From an uncultured Eubacteriales bacterium (lineage in GTDB: Bacteria; Bacillota; Clostridia; Peptostreptococcales; Anaerovoracaceae): DNA of 46,128 nucleotides. The stretch is from assembly GCA_902801255.1 (NCBI GenBank), contig CADCHO010000014.1, positions 1 to 46,128 on the forward strand, in the 5' to 3' direction. Shown here in pieces: positions 24,701 through 33,096 of this stretch. The translations under genes were made by a program, and so were the position numbers. The notes under the pieces are model-generated. The model ran no database searches. It was not told the origin of the DNA and saw only the letters and a list, made by a program, of their open reading frames with translations. Positions within the stretch are counted from its first letter, which is position 1; each line of letters opens with the position of its first letter.

Positions 24701-26346
24701 TGGCATTTACATCACTTGCATTTTTAATATTCGTTACGGCGGTGGTGATCGTCTACTACCTGACACCGGACCGGCACAAATGGATAGTGCTGCTGCTTGC
24801 CAGCTATGGATACTACCTGCAGGCCAGCGCCAAGTCCTTTGCGTTCATTCTTGTGACTACGGTCGTAACTTTTTATGGTGCGAAGTATATCGACAGGGAA
24901 GATAAGGCGCAGAAAGCGTATGCCAAGGCGCATAAGGCGGAGCTTTCCCGTGATGAGAGAAAGGCTCTCAAGGAAGCTGCCAACAAGAAAAAGAAGCGCA
25001 TCCTTACCCTTGTACTCGTAATAGACTTCGGCATACTTATTGTGCTTAAGTACTTCAGATATTACCTTGAGGTGCTCGGAATAGGCCTATTCAAAGGCGA
25101 CATACTCATCCCGCTCGGTATCTCATTCTATACATTCCAGACGACAGCCTATCTGATCGATGTATACAGGAGCAAATACGATGCTGACACGGATCTTGCG
25201 AAGTTTGCGCTGTTCGTATCATTCTTCCCGCAGATAATCCAGGGACCTATCGCCAGGCATGACCAGCTCGCAAAACAGCTTTATGAAGGACATCCGTTCA
25301 GATATGCCAACCTGGCTCACGGATCACAGCTCATGCTTTGGGGCTTCTTCAAGAAGCTGGTCATCGCTGACAGAATCGGACTTCTGGTAGGCGAGGTGTT
25401 CACAGACTGGGATCAGTACACCGGATGGCCGGTCATTCTTGCGGCTCTCTGTTACTCGATACAGCTTTATATGGACTTCAGCGGAGGTGTGGATATCGCC
25501 CGCGGAGTTGCCCAGCTGATGGGCATCGACATGACAAGAAACTTCAGAAGGCCTTACTTCGGTGACAGCCTCGAAGAGTTCTGGCATCGCTGGCATATCT
25601 CGCTGAGCTTCTGGACGCGCGATTATATCTTCTTCACCGTAGCGTTATCTAAGCCGATCGGAAATCTGGGCAAGAAGGCCCGCAAGATATTCGGAGACCG
25701 TATCGGAAAGATGGTTCCGGTATTCATCGGAAATTATTTGGTATTCCTGTGCATCGGTATGTGGCAGGGCGGTGAGCTCCAGAATGTTTGCTATGGTCTT
25801 TACAATGCGACTGTAATCTGCCTTGCGGATATTCTTGAACCGTATTTTGTGAAGTGGCTCAAGGTCCTGCATATAAACCCGAGCAACAAGGCCTGGATGG
25901 CATTCAAGATGATAAGAACTTACTGCATCGTTTCCTTTGGACGAATTTTCTCGAACGGAAAATCGTTCAAGGCTTCGATACATATGATAAAGTCACTGTT
26001 CATCCCGTATACAGGCGGATTCATGAATGCTTACAAGGAATTTGCGCTCACAAAGTACGATTATCTCGTGCTTGCTGTTGCGATCTTCGTAGTGTTCCTG
26101 GTAAGCGTAAAGCAGGAGAAGCTATATAACGCCAAGCAGGCTGCGTCCGGCGGAGGCGGAGGCATCATCGAGATGGCCGGCGACGAAGAAGGCGCCGGAA
26201 CTGATGCCGAGATGAGAGAATATCTGGACAAAAAGAGCCTTGCCGTCAGGTGGGGACTTTACATACTTCTGTTCACGGCCGTGCTTCTGTTCGGTATCTA
26301 CGGACCGAGCTATGACCCTGCGGTCTTCATTTACAGAGAGTTCTAA
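24700..26346 (+). CDS. dltB: MBOAT O-acyltransferase (DltB/AlgI-like) with fused C-terminal acyl-shuttle motif
   Basis: A 548-residue multi-pass protein. Core MBOAT motifs are IPLGISFYTFQTTAYLIDVY (about 146-165), FFPQIIQGPIARHDQL (about 184-199), YMDFSGGVDIARG and the catalytic-His segment EEFWHRWHISLSFWTRDYIF (about 290-309). Residues about 488-515 form a Gly-rich then acidic linker, followed by a last helix (about 522-538) and the C-terminal hexapeptide FIYREF (543-548). F-x-Y-x-x-F at an extracytoplasmic C-terminus is the acyl-shuttle motif that canonical Dlt systems carry on the separate microprotein DltX; fused versions are known in other MBOAT systems. It should take D-alanine from DltC on the inside and pass it through Tyr545 to the SGNH partner. 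No separate dltX is visible. Confidence 0.85.
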   Translation: MAFTSLAFLIFVTAVVIVYYLTPDRHKWIVLLLASYGYYLQASAKSFAFILVTTVVTFYGAKYIDREDKAQKAYAKAHKAELSRDERKALKEAANKKKKRILTLVLVIDFGILIVLKYFRYYLEVLGIGLFKGDILIPLGISFYTFQTTAYLIDVYRSKYDADTDLAKFALFVSFFPQIIQGPIARHDQLAKQLYEGHPFRYANLAHGSQLMLWGFFKKLVIADRIGLLVGEVFTDWDQYTGWPVILAALCYSIQLYMDFSGGVDIARGVAQLMGIDMTRNFRRPYFGDSLEEFWHRWHISLSFWTRDYIFFTVALSKPIGNLGKKARKIFGDRIGKMVPVFIGNYLVFLCIGMWQGGELQNVCYGLYNATVICLADILEPYFVKWLKVLHINPSNKAWMAFKMIRTYCIVSFGRIFSNGKSFKASIHMIKSLFIPYTGGFMNAYKEFALTKYDYLVLAVAIFVVFLVSVKQEKLYNAKQAASGGGGGIIEMAGDEEGAGTDAEMREYLDKKSLAVRWGLYILLFTAVLLFGIYGPSYDPAVFIYREF

Positions 26347-26363
26347 AAGGAGGTATTGGTACT

Positions 26364-27881
26364 ATGATAAGAAACGCACTTGAATATCTTGAGATAAGCG
26401 CGAAAAAATATCCTGACAAGATCGCTCTTGAGGATGAGCATGAGAAGCTGACTTACACTGAGTATATTACCAAGGCGAAGACAATCGGCACATACCTGCT
26501 CAAAAGGGGACTTGATAAATACAGCAACAAACCGGTCGCAGTCATAATTGACCGCAATATCCGTTCGATAGTCGCTTTCATGGGAGTGCTGTACACCGGT
26601 AACTTCTATGTACCTATTGACTATACTCTTCCGGCTGAAAGGATACAGCTGATATACGACACGCTCGATCCTATCGCAGTTATAGATGCGCGCACGGATA
26701 CCGGCAAAGCGGTAGAAGGAGCAATAGACTTCACGGAGGCTTCATCCGGAGCAGATATAGATGAAGAGCTTCTCAAAAAAGTGAGAAGTGAAGCTATAGA
26801 CACTGACCCGATCTACGGTATCTTTACATCCGGATCTACCGGTGTTCCTAAGGGCGTAGTTATATGCCACCGCGGAGTAATCGACATGGTAGAGGCGTTC
26901 GGAGAGACCTTCGGTTTTGACGATGGAATGGTGCATGCTAACCAGGCTCCGTTCGACTTTGACGTTTCAGTCAAAGACATCTATAACGCCATGAAGAACG
27001 GCGGATCCATAGTCGTTGTGCCGAAGAGACTGTTCCTGATGCCGAAGCTGCTGCTGGAGTTCCTTGTTAAATACAAGGCAAACACCATCATCTGGGCTGT
27101 TTCAGCACTCAGGATAGTATCGGATTTCAAGGCATTCGGCGCGGTCGAAGAAAAACCGGATATGAGGTACATCATGTTCTCGGGAGAGGTGATGCCTATA
27201 AAGGCACTCAACTACTGGATGGATAACCTGCCTGATCCGATGTATGTCAATCTCTACGGACCGACAGAGATCACCTGCAACTGCACTTACTGCATAATAG
27301 AAGGCAAGCAGAACGAACTCAAAGCACTGCCGATAGGTAAAGCCTTCGTTAACACAAAGGTGGTGCTGCTCGACGAGAAGAGAGAAAAGGCTGTTACGAA
27401 GCCTGGAGATGTGGGTGAGGTCTGTGTAGGCGGAGCCGGACTTGCACTCGGCTACTGGAACAATCCGGAGAAGACAAAGGAGGCTTTCTTCCAGAATCCG
27501 GACATCACAGAGCATCCGAGTCTGCTGTACGGTACCGGCGACATGGCTTACTATAACGAAGACGGCAATCTGGTATTCGCTGCGAGAAGAGACTTCCAGA
27601 TCAAGCACATGGGCCACAGAATTGAGCTCGGCGAGATCGAGGTGGCTCTCAACGCGATACCATTCATAGATACATCGTGCTGCCTCTACGATGAGGAGAG
27701 AAGCAAGATCGTATGCTTCTACCAGTCGGAGAGCGACGATACCAAAGCGATAATCAAATTCCTGAGCGATAAGCTGCCTAAATACATGTGGCCTAACATA
27801 TTCAAGAGATATGACAGGCTGCCGATGAACAAGAACAGCAAGATCGACAGGGTGAAATTAAAAGAAGAAATCAGAAAATAG
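26364..27881 (+). CDS. dltA: D-alanine--D-alanyl carrier protein ligase
   Basis: A 505-residue adenylate-forming enzyme of the usual DltA length. The ATP loop is FTSGSTGVPKGVV (about 153-165), A5 is NLYGPTEITCNCTY (about 295-308), A7 is YGTGDMAYYNEDG (about 390-402) and A8 is RRDFQIKHMGHRIELGEIE (about 409-427). The C-terminal Lys of A10 is in NKNSKIDR. DltA activates D-alanine with ATP and loads it onto the phosphopantetheine arm of DltC in the cytoplasm. AAAGGAGGT lies about 10 bases before the ATG. It sits 17 bases after the MBOAT gene and 20 bases before dltC. Assignment as DltA rather than another amino-acid ligase rests on both sequence and dltC adjacency. Confidence 0.93.
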   Translation: MIRNALEYLEISAKKYPDKIALEDEHEKLTYTEYITKAKTIGTYLLKRGLDKYSNKPVAVIIDRNIRSIVAFMGVLYTGNFYVPIDYTLPAERIQLIYDTLDPIAVIDARTDTGKAVEGAIDFTEASSGADIDEELLKKVRSEAIDTDPIYGIFTSGSTGVPKGVVICHRGVIDMVEAFGETFGFDDGMVHANQAPFDFDVSVKDIYNAMKNGGSIVVVPKRLFLMPKLLLEFLVKYKANTIIWAVSALRIVSDFKAFGAVEEKPDMRYIMFSGEVMPIKALNYWMDNLPDPMYVNLYGPTEITCNCTYCIIEGKQNELKALPIGKAFVNTKVVLLDEKREKAVTKPGDVGEVCVGGAGLALGYWNNPEKTKEAFFQNPDITEHPSLLYGTGDMAYYNEDGNLVFAARRDFQIKHMGHRIELGEIEVALNAIPFIDTSCCLYDEERSKIVCFYQSESDDTKAIIKFLSDKLPKYMWPNIFKRYDRLPMNKNSKIDRVKLKEEIRK

Positions 27882-27901
27882 ACAAAATAGGAGGAAGTAA
27901 A

Positions 27902-28129
27902 ATGGAAGAACTGCTTAGGATCATGAGTGAGGTAAGACCTGACATCGACTTCGAGACAGAGGATAAACTGATCGATAACGAGATGCTGGATTCCCTCGAT
28001 ATCGTCGCTATCGTAACTGACGTAAACGACGAATTTGATATTGAAATCAATGTAAATGACCTGCTTCCGGAGAACTTCAACTCTGCAAAGGCACTCTATG
28101 AGCTTATCCAGAAGCTGCAGTACGAATAA
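27902..28129 (+). CDS. dltC: D-alanyl carrier protein
   Basis: A 75-residue acidic acyl-carrier-like protein. Ser31 in [10 protein letters not shown] is the phosphopantetheine attachment site, in the usual DSLD context, followed by [17 protein letters not shown], typical of DltC helices II and III. It carries D-alanine as a thioester from DltA to the MBOAT protein at the membrane. AGGAGG lies 7 bases before the ATG. It directly follows dltA, and the stop is 4 bases before rfbB, so sugar biosynthesis is transcribed with D-alanylation. Confidence 0.93.
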   Translation: MEELLRIMSEVRPDIDFETEDKLIDNEMLDSLDIVAIVTDVNDEFDIEINVNDLLPENFNSAKALYELIQKLQYE

Positions 28130-28133
28130 TCAA

Positions 28134-29153
28134 ATGAAAATCTTAGTAACCGGAGCTGCGGGGTTTATCGGCAGCAATTTCGTATTTTATATGCTCAAAG
28201 CGCATCCGGACTACGATATCGTAGGACTAGACGCGCTCACATATGCCGGCAATCTCGAGACACTGGCACCGGCCATCGATGAGCCTCACTTCAAATTTGT
28301 GAAGGCCGACATCACTGATGCAGCTGCCATCGACAAGCTCTTTGCTGAAGAGAAGTTTGATGTAGTAGTCAATTTCGCTGCTGAGTCGCATGTAGACAGA
28401 TCGATCGAGGATCCGGGAGTTTTCCTTCGCACAAATATCCTCGGAACGCAGGTGCTTATGGACGCTTCCATAAAGTATGGAGTAAAGAGATTCCATCAGG
28501 TCGGCACAGACGAAGTATACGGCGATCTGCCGCTCGACAGACCTGATCTGTTCTTCGTAGAGACTATGCCGCTGACCGCTTCAAGCCCATATTCGGCATC
28601 GAAAGCATCCGCAGACCTGCTCGTCATGGCATATCACCGCACATACGGACTGCCGGTCACCATCAGCAGGTGCAGCAACAACTACGGACCTTATCAGTTC
28701 CCTGAGAAGCTTATCCCGCTGATGATCGCCAACGCAAGAGCAGATAAAGCGCTGCCCGTATACGGCGAAGGTCTGAACGTAAGAGACTGGCTCTATGTAG
28801 AGGATCACTGCAGGGCTATAGACCTCATTATCGAAAACGGCAGAGTCGGTGAAGTGTACAACATCGGCGGCCATAACGAGAAGGCCAATATCGAAGTAGT
28901 AAAGATCATACTTGAACAGCTCGGAAAGCCTGAGAGCCTGATCACATATGTTACGGACAGAAAGGGACACGATCAGCGCTATGCTATAGACCCTACAAAG
29001 ATCCACGAGGAGCTTGGCTGGCTGCCTGAGACAAAGTTCGAGGACGGTATTAAAAAGACTATCCAGTGGTATCTCGACAATGAGGACTGGTGGAAAAACA
29101 TCGTAAACGGCGAATACCAGAAGTACTACGAAAAAATGTACGGAAACCGCTGA
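28134..29153 (+). CDS. rfbB: dTDP-glucose 4,6-dehydratase
   Basis: A 339-residue short-chain dehydrogenase of the RmlB/RfbB family. The NAD-binding GAAGFIGSN lies at 7-15. Catalytic residues are Thr125-Asp126-Glu127 in GTDEVYGDL and Tyr153/Lys157 in [26 protein letters not shown] is a family signature. It converts dTDP-glucose to dTDP-4-keto-6-deoxyglucose. I start at 28134, because residues encoded upstream in this frame merely overlap dltC. No clear Shine-Dalgarno precedes the ATG, so re-initiation from dltC (4 bases away) is likely. The product feeds the aminotransferase encoded next. RfbA, C and D are not in the window, so rhamnose is not implied. Confidence 0.93.
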   Translation: MKILVTGAAGFIGSNFVFYMLKAHPDYDIVGLDALTYAGNLETLAPAIDEPHFKFVKADITDAAAIDKLFAEEKFDVVVNFAAESHVDRSIEDPGVFLRTNILGTQVLMDASIKYGVKRFHQVGTDEVYGDLPLDRPDLFFVETMPLTASSPYSASKASADLLVMAYHRTYGLPVTISRCSNNYGPYQFPEKLIPLMIANARADKALPVYGEGLNVRDWLYVEDHCRAIDLIIENGRVGEVYNIGGHNEKANIEVVKIILEQLGKPESLITYVTDRKGHDQRYAIDPTKIHEELGWLPETKFEDGIKKTIQWYLDNEDWWKNIVNGEYQKYYEKMYGNR

Positions 29154-29174
29154 TAATCATCAAAGGGGATTAGA

Positions 29175-30305
29175 ATGATCAGTTTCAATGTGCCGCCGTA
29201 TATCGGCAGAGAACAGGATTACATAATGGAAGCCATAAAGGCTCATAAGATCTGCGGAGACGGAGCTTTTACCAAAAAGTGCAACTCCTGGATCGAAGAA
29301 AAGACCGGCGTGAGCAAGGCTCTGCTTACTACGGCTTGTTCTACAGCCCTTGACATGGCAGCCATATTAACAGATGTCGGGCCGGGCGACGAAGTGATAT
29401 TGCCTTCGTTCACATTTGTTTCAACAGCCAATGCTTTTGTGCTGAGAGGAGCAAAACTTGTCTTCGTAGACATCAGACCCGACACCCAGAATATAGATGA
29501 GAAACTCATTGAGGACGCCATCACCGACAGGACGAAAGTAATTGCACCGGTACATTACGCCGGAGTCGGATGCGAGATGGATACCATCATGGATATCGCA
29601 AGGCGTCATGACCTGATCGTTGTTGAGGATGCGGCTCAGGGTGTAATGTCGACATATAAAGGAAATGCCCTGGGCGCGATCGGCGATTACGGATGCTATA
29701 GCTTCCATGAGACAAAGAATTACAGCATGGGCGAAGGCGGGGCTCTTCTGATAAAGGATGAAGCCAATGTAGACAGGGCCGAGATAATCAGGGAGAAGGG
29801 TACCGACAGGAGCAGGTTCCTCAGAGGCCAGATCGATAAGTATACATGGGTGGATATGGGATCATCGTATCTGCCTAGCGAGATGAACGCGGCTTATCTG
29901 TATGCTCAGCTCGAGGCCGCCGATGAGATCAACGATGACAGGAAGGCAAGCTGGAATGCGTATAATGAACTGCTCAGACCTCTTGCTGATGACGGCCGCA
30001 TTGAACTTCCGGTGATACCGGCTGAATGCGAGCACAATGCCCACATGTTTTATATCAAAACATCAGGCATAGAAGAGAGGACAGCACTGTCTGCCTACCT
30101 CAAGGAGAACGGAATACTCGCAGTATTCCACTATGTGCCGCTTCACAGCGCACCTGCAGGACTGAAGTTCGGACGATTCCACGGCGAAGACAGGTACACG
30201 ACCAATACGTTCGAGAGGCTGCTGAGACTGCCTATGTATTACGGCCTCGGACGCGACAATGTCGAGTACATCTGCGGCAAAATAAACGAATTCTATAACA
30301 AATAA
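29175..30305 (+). CDS. rffA: dTDP-4-amino-4,6-dideoxygalactose transaminase
   Basis: A 376-residue PLP enzyme of the DegT/DnrJ/EryC1 aminotransferase family, the same length as E. coli WecE/RffA. It begins ISFNVPPYIGREQDYI, characteristic of this subfamily. The PLP Lys is Lys181 in SFHETKNYSMGEGGA, Asp152 (VVEDAAQG) should contact the PLP nitrogen, and TACSTALDMAA lies near the cofactor phosphate. It converts dTDP-4-keto-6-deoxyglucose to dTDP-Fuc4N, consistent with rfbB immediately upstream. An AAGGGG lies 8-13 bases before the ATG. No acetyltransferase follows, so the sugar may be used with a free amine or be acylated by enzymes encoded elsewhere. A terminator lies downstream at 30320-30360. 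Confidence 0.9.
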   Translation: MISFNVPPYIGREQDYIMEAIKAHKICGDGAFTKKCNSWIEEKTGVSKALLTTACSTALDMAAILTDVGPGDEVILPSFTFVSTANAFVLRGAKLVFVDIRPDTQNIDEKLIEDAITDRTKVIAPVHYAGVGCEMDTIMDIARRHDLIVVEDAAQGVMSTYKGNALGAIGDYGCYSFHETKNYSMGEGGALLIKDEANVDRAEIIREKGTDRSRFLRGQIDKYTWVDMGSSYLPSEMNAAYLYAQLEAADEINDDRKASWNAYNELLRPLADDGRIELPVIPAECEHNAHMFYIKTSGIEERTALSAYLKENGILAVFHYVPLHSAPAGLKFGRFHGEDRYTTNTFERLLRLPMYYGLGRDNVEYICGKINEFYNK

Positions 30306-30319
30306 AAAGGAAAGACAGG

Positions 30320-30360
30320 GGTGTAGATATCCTTATAACGATCAGGAATCTACACCTTTT
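30320..30360 (+). terminator. terminator after rffA, or attenuator before the YfhO gene
   Basis: GGTGTAGAT (30320-30328) pairs with ATCTACACC (30348-30356), and TCCT (30330-30333) pairs with AGGA (30344-30347), with one bulged A and a 10-base loop, then TTTTCT. The next start codon is only 16 bases beyond, so readthrough would put this hairpin in the leader of the next gene. Confidence 0.8.
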
Positions 30361-30375
30361 CTGTAAATTGAAAAA

Positions 30376-33096
30376 ATGATCAAGCCACTCAAAAATAAAT
30401 GGACAACACTGATTACCTACACCATCCTCTTCGCGATCCTGATGGCGGGGATCTTTGCTTTGTTTATTATGCAGGGCAGGTCCTTCGTCAACAGCTCAGA
30501 TGCGTATGACCAGGGATACTTCTGGACTGCCGAGATGGGCAACAACCTGAGAAGCCTGTTTGGCGGCAAGGGCTATCCGCTCTGGTCATGGGACAGGGGA
30601 ACCGGTCTTGACACAAAGCTGCCGATCGACCCGTTCCTGATGCTGGCATCGTTCTTCCCTGCAGGCAAGATAGAGCTTGGTTATACGATCGCTATAATCC
30701 TGAGGCTGTACTTCGCAGGGTTCGCTTTTATTGTTTTCTGCTGGGAGGCAGGACTCGATAATTTCAAGGCACTGTTCGGCGCGCTCTGCTACGTTTCGAG
30801 CAGCTTCACCATAAACGTAGCACTGGTTCAGGGGCAGTTCATAGATTTCTTCATTCTGTTCCCTCTGCTGGTAATGGCGGTCGACAGGGTCTATAAGGGC
30901 AAGTCCCCGGTGATGTTCATGCTGGTTGTAGGGATCGCAATGGGCATCAACTACTACCTCGCGTATATGGCCGCAATAGGCATAATCATTTATATTGCTC
31001 TTCGCTACTTCCATTATAACGAATTCAGCGCGAAGAGCTACTTCGCTTTTATTGGCAGGTTTATAATCTACGGAATAACGGGCATAATGCTGTCTGCGAT
31101 CTTTGTGTATGTGACGATAGTTACGCTTTCAGGCGCTTCTACCGGCAGCAGGCCGCCGCTTGAATTCCTCTATGACACAGCTCACTACTATAAGTCAATC
31201 ACCAACCTGCTCTCGGAGGGGTATACCTTCGGATATAAATACATAGGCGTGCCTATACTGGCACTGCTCGTTTTACCTGCATTCAAAGGCAGGCCGACAA
31301 TAAAGGCAACACACGTCATAATGGCAGTCATTATGTGCCTTATGGCGCTTACTCCTTTCTGCGGATCCATGTTCAATGCGTTCAGCTATGAGACAAAGAG
31401 ATGGTATTTCATGCTCATATTCTTCCTCGTATGGTGCGCGGCTGAGCACATGGATCTCGATGAGCTGGCAAAAGGAAAGAACGTTATCCTGATGCTGCTC
31501 TGGTGGGCGGTGCTCACATTCACGACACTCGGTTTTGCCTATCTGGATATAACCGGCAACATGTCGCTGAGACATATGGCATTCGTGGGAGGCAATCTGG
31601 CTGCGGGATTCGTGATGATACTCTTTATCTGGATCGCAGGCAGGCTGAATGCATCTCTGCGGCTCAGACAGTCTCTTATTACCCTGGCTGTCATATGTAC
31701 TCTCGTCCTTGTGTGGAACAGCTCTTTCTACGGACATATTGAGCAGAAGTTCTTTAAGTTCGGAGAGATAAACAGGCAGCTTGAAGCTTCAACGCAGCGT
31801 GCGGGAGCGTTGATCGAGGATGACGGATTCTACCGCATCGACCAGGTCGACTGGATCAATTCGCACATAAAGGCGGATCAGCCGGTAAACGAGAATCTGT
31901 GGTGGGGAAATGACACTATCTACATTTATGACTCCAAACTGCCATCAAGACTGTCAGAATTCAACCGCCTGACAGGAAACAACATGGGCTACTCAAAGAG
32001 GGTCTATATGCAGTCCAACGGCAACCGCATGGGGCTGGATTTCCTCTATGGAGTCAAGTACTTCCTCGGAGACGACGAAAAGAACGGAAAAACAGATGCT
32101 GATGCCTTTGCAGGCTATGCTTTCGATTACTTCGACAATCTTGACGGGGTCCATGTGTTTAAGAGCCGCTATGATTCGAGCCTGGGATTCCTATACGATA
32201 AGTTCCTGACAGAGACTGAGTTCGGCAAGCTTTCAAGGCTTGAAAGGGAGCAGGCGCTGATGCAGGCTCTCGTGGTGCCTGATGAAGAGGCCGCCGAAAT
32301 GGACGAGACCAAGCAGATCACTGCTGCAGACATAGAGACGGATATCACTGAACTTGATTACAAGATCCTCTCGGTAGATGGCATAACGAGAGACGGCAAC
32401 ACTTTCATTGCTGAGAATGATGACGCAAGCATTCTTCTCTTTGCGGATCCGGCCGAGAACTCTCAGGTTGTGGTGTCGTTCGACAACCTCAGAAGAGTCA
32501 ATGATGCCGGGGAAAACATCGGCAACTTCAAGCTGAAGTGCAGGAAGGACGGCAAGCAGACAGAAGCCAGCAATCAGAAAAACAACCAGACGATCCCGGG
32601 TATAGTCGACTACGACCTCAACATGGGCTACTATGATAACTTCACGGGAAAGGTGAAGATCATATTCAGCAAGGCCGGCAGATACGAGTTCGATAAAATG
32701 TACATTTCCGCGATGAGCACTGAACTCTTCGACAAGTACGCGAAGGAAAGGTGCAAATCAGTATATGAGGTGACAGACAGGACATCGACCCGGGTTTCGG
32801 GTACTCTCAACGCAAAGAGCGACGGGTGGCTTTTCCTGTCGATACCGGTCAATACAAACTGGAACGTATACATTGACGGCGGACAGGTAGCCGAGATACA
32901 TAATGCAAATATCGCATTCTTTGCTACACCGGTGACAAAGGGTGAGCATACAGTGGAAATGCGCTACGACCATCGCAACCGCAACATCGCGCTGGCTGTG
33001 AGCGGAGCCGGACTGCTGCTCATGATAGCGCTTGGCATCATAGACAAAAAGAGGCTTAGAAAAACAAAGAAGGAGAACAGCCTTGAGACTGCCTAA
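30376..33096 (+). CDS. YfhO-family multi-pass membrane protein (GT-C-like teichoic acid glycosylation)
   Basis: A 906-residue protein. An N-terminal helix is followed by an extracytoplasmic loop with Asp-containing SDAYDQGYFWTAEMG and then about 11 more helices to about residue 460, as in GT-C glycosyltransferases. A long extracytoplasmic domain follows (about 465-870), ending in the YfhO-like beta module (WLFLSIPVNTNWNVYIDG, then KGEHTVEMRYD), a final helix and a basic tail. B. subtilis YfhO and Listeria relatives transfer a sugar from undecaprenyl phosphate to lipoteichoic acid together with a CsbB-type GT2. A GT2 of that kind lies at 20664. The start has no Shine-Dalgarno and follows a terminator by 15 bases, so its own promoter is not obvious. 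It overlaps the next gene by 14 bases. Confidence 0.85.
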   Translation: MIKPLKNKWTTLITYTILFAILMAGIFALFIMQGRSFVNSSDAYDQGYFWTAEMGNNLRSLFGGKGYPLWSWDRGTGLDTKLPIDPFLMLASFFPAGKIELGYTIAIILRLYFAGFAFIVFCWEAGLDNFKALFGALCYVSSSFTINVALVQGQFIDFFILFPLLVMAVDRVYKGKSPVMFMLVVGIAMGINYYLAYMAAIGIIIYIALRYFHYNEFSAKSYFAFIGRFIIYGITGIMLSAIFVYVTIVTLSGASTGSRPPLEFLYDTAHYYKSITNLLSEGYTFGYKYIGVPILALLVLPAFKGRPTIKATHVIMAVIMCLMALTPFCGSMFNAFSYETKRWYFMLIFFLVWCAAEHMDLDELAKGKNVILMLLWWAVLTFTTLGFAYLDITGNMSLRHMAFVGGNLAAGFVMILFIWIAGRLNASLRLRQSLITLAVICTLVLVWNSSFYGHIEQKFFKFGEINRQLEASTQRAGALIEDDGFYRIDQVDWINSHIKADQPVNENLWWGNDTIYIYDSKLPSRLSEFNRLTGNNMGYSKRVYMQSNGNRMGLDFLYGVKYFLGDDEKNGKTDADAFAGYAFDYFDNLDGVHVFKSRYDSSLGFLYDKFLTETEFGKLSRLEREQALMQALVVPDEEAAEMDETKQITAADIETDITELDYKILSVDGITRDGNTFIAENDDASILLFADPAENSQVVVSFDNLRRVNDAGENIGNFKLKCRKDGKQTEASNQKNNQTIPGIVDYDLNMGYYDNFTGKVKIIFSKAGRYEFDKMYISAMSTELFDKYAKERCKSVYEVTDRTSTRVSGTLNAKSDGWLFLSIPVNTNWNVYIDGGQVAEIHNANIAFFATPVTKGEHTVEMRYDHRNRNIALAVSGAGLLLMIALGIIDKKRLRKTKKENSLETA

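Noticed and set aside
28056-28133. Upstream start for rfbB inside dltC
   Set aside because: The added 26 residues are out-of-frame dltC sequence, and RmlB proteins begin at the [15 protein letters not shown] position.
30376-33096. Capsule polymerase (Wzy) identity for the 906-residue membrane protein
   Set aside because: The large C-terminal extracytoplasmic part with the YfhO-type beta module, and the N-terminal loop, fit YfhO better than Wzy.
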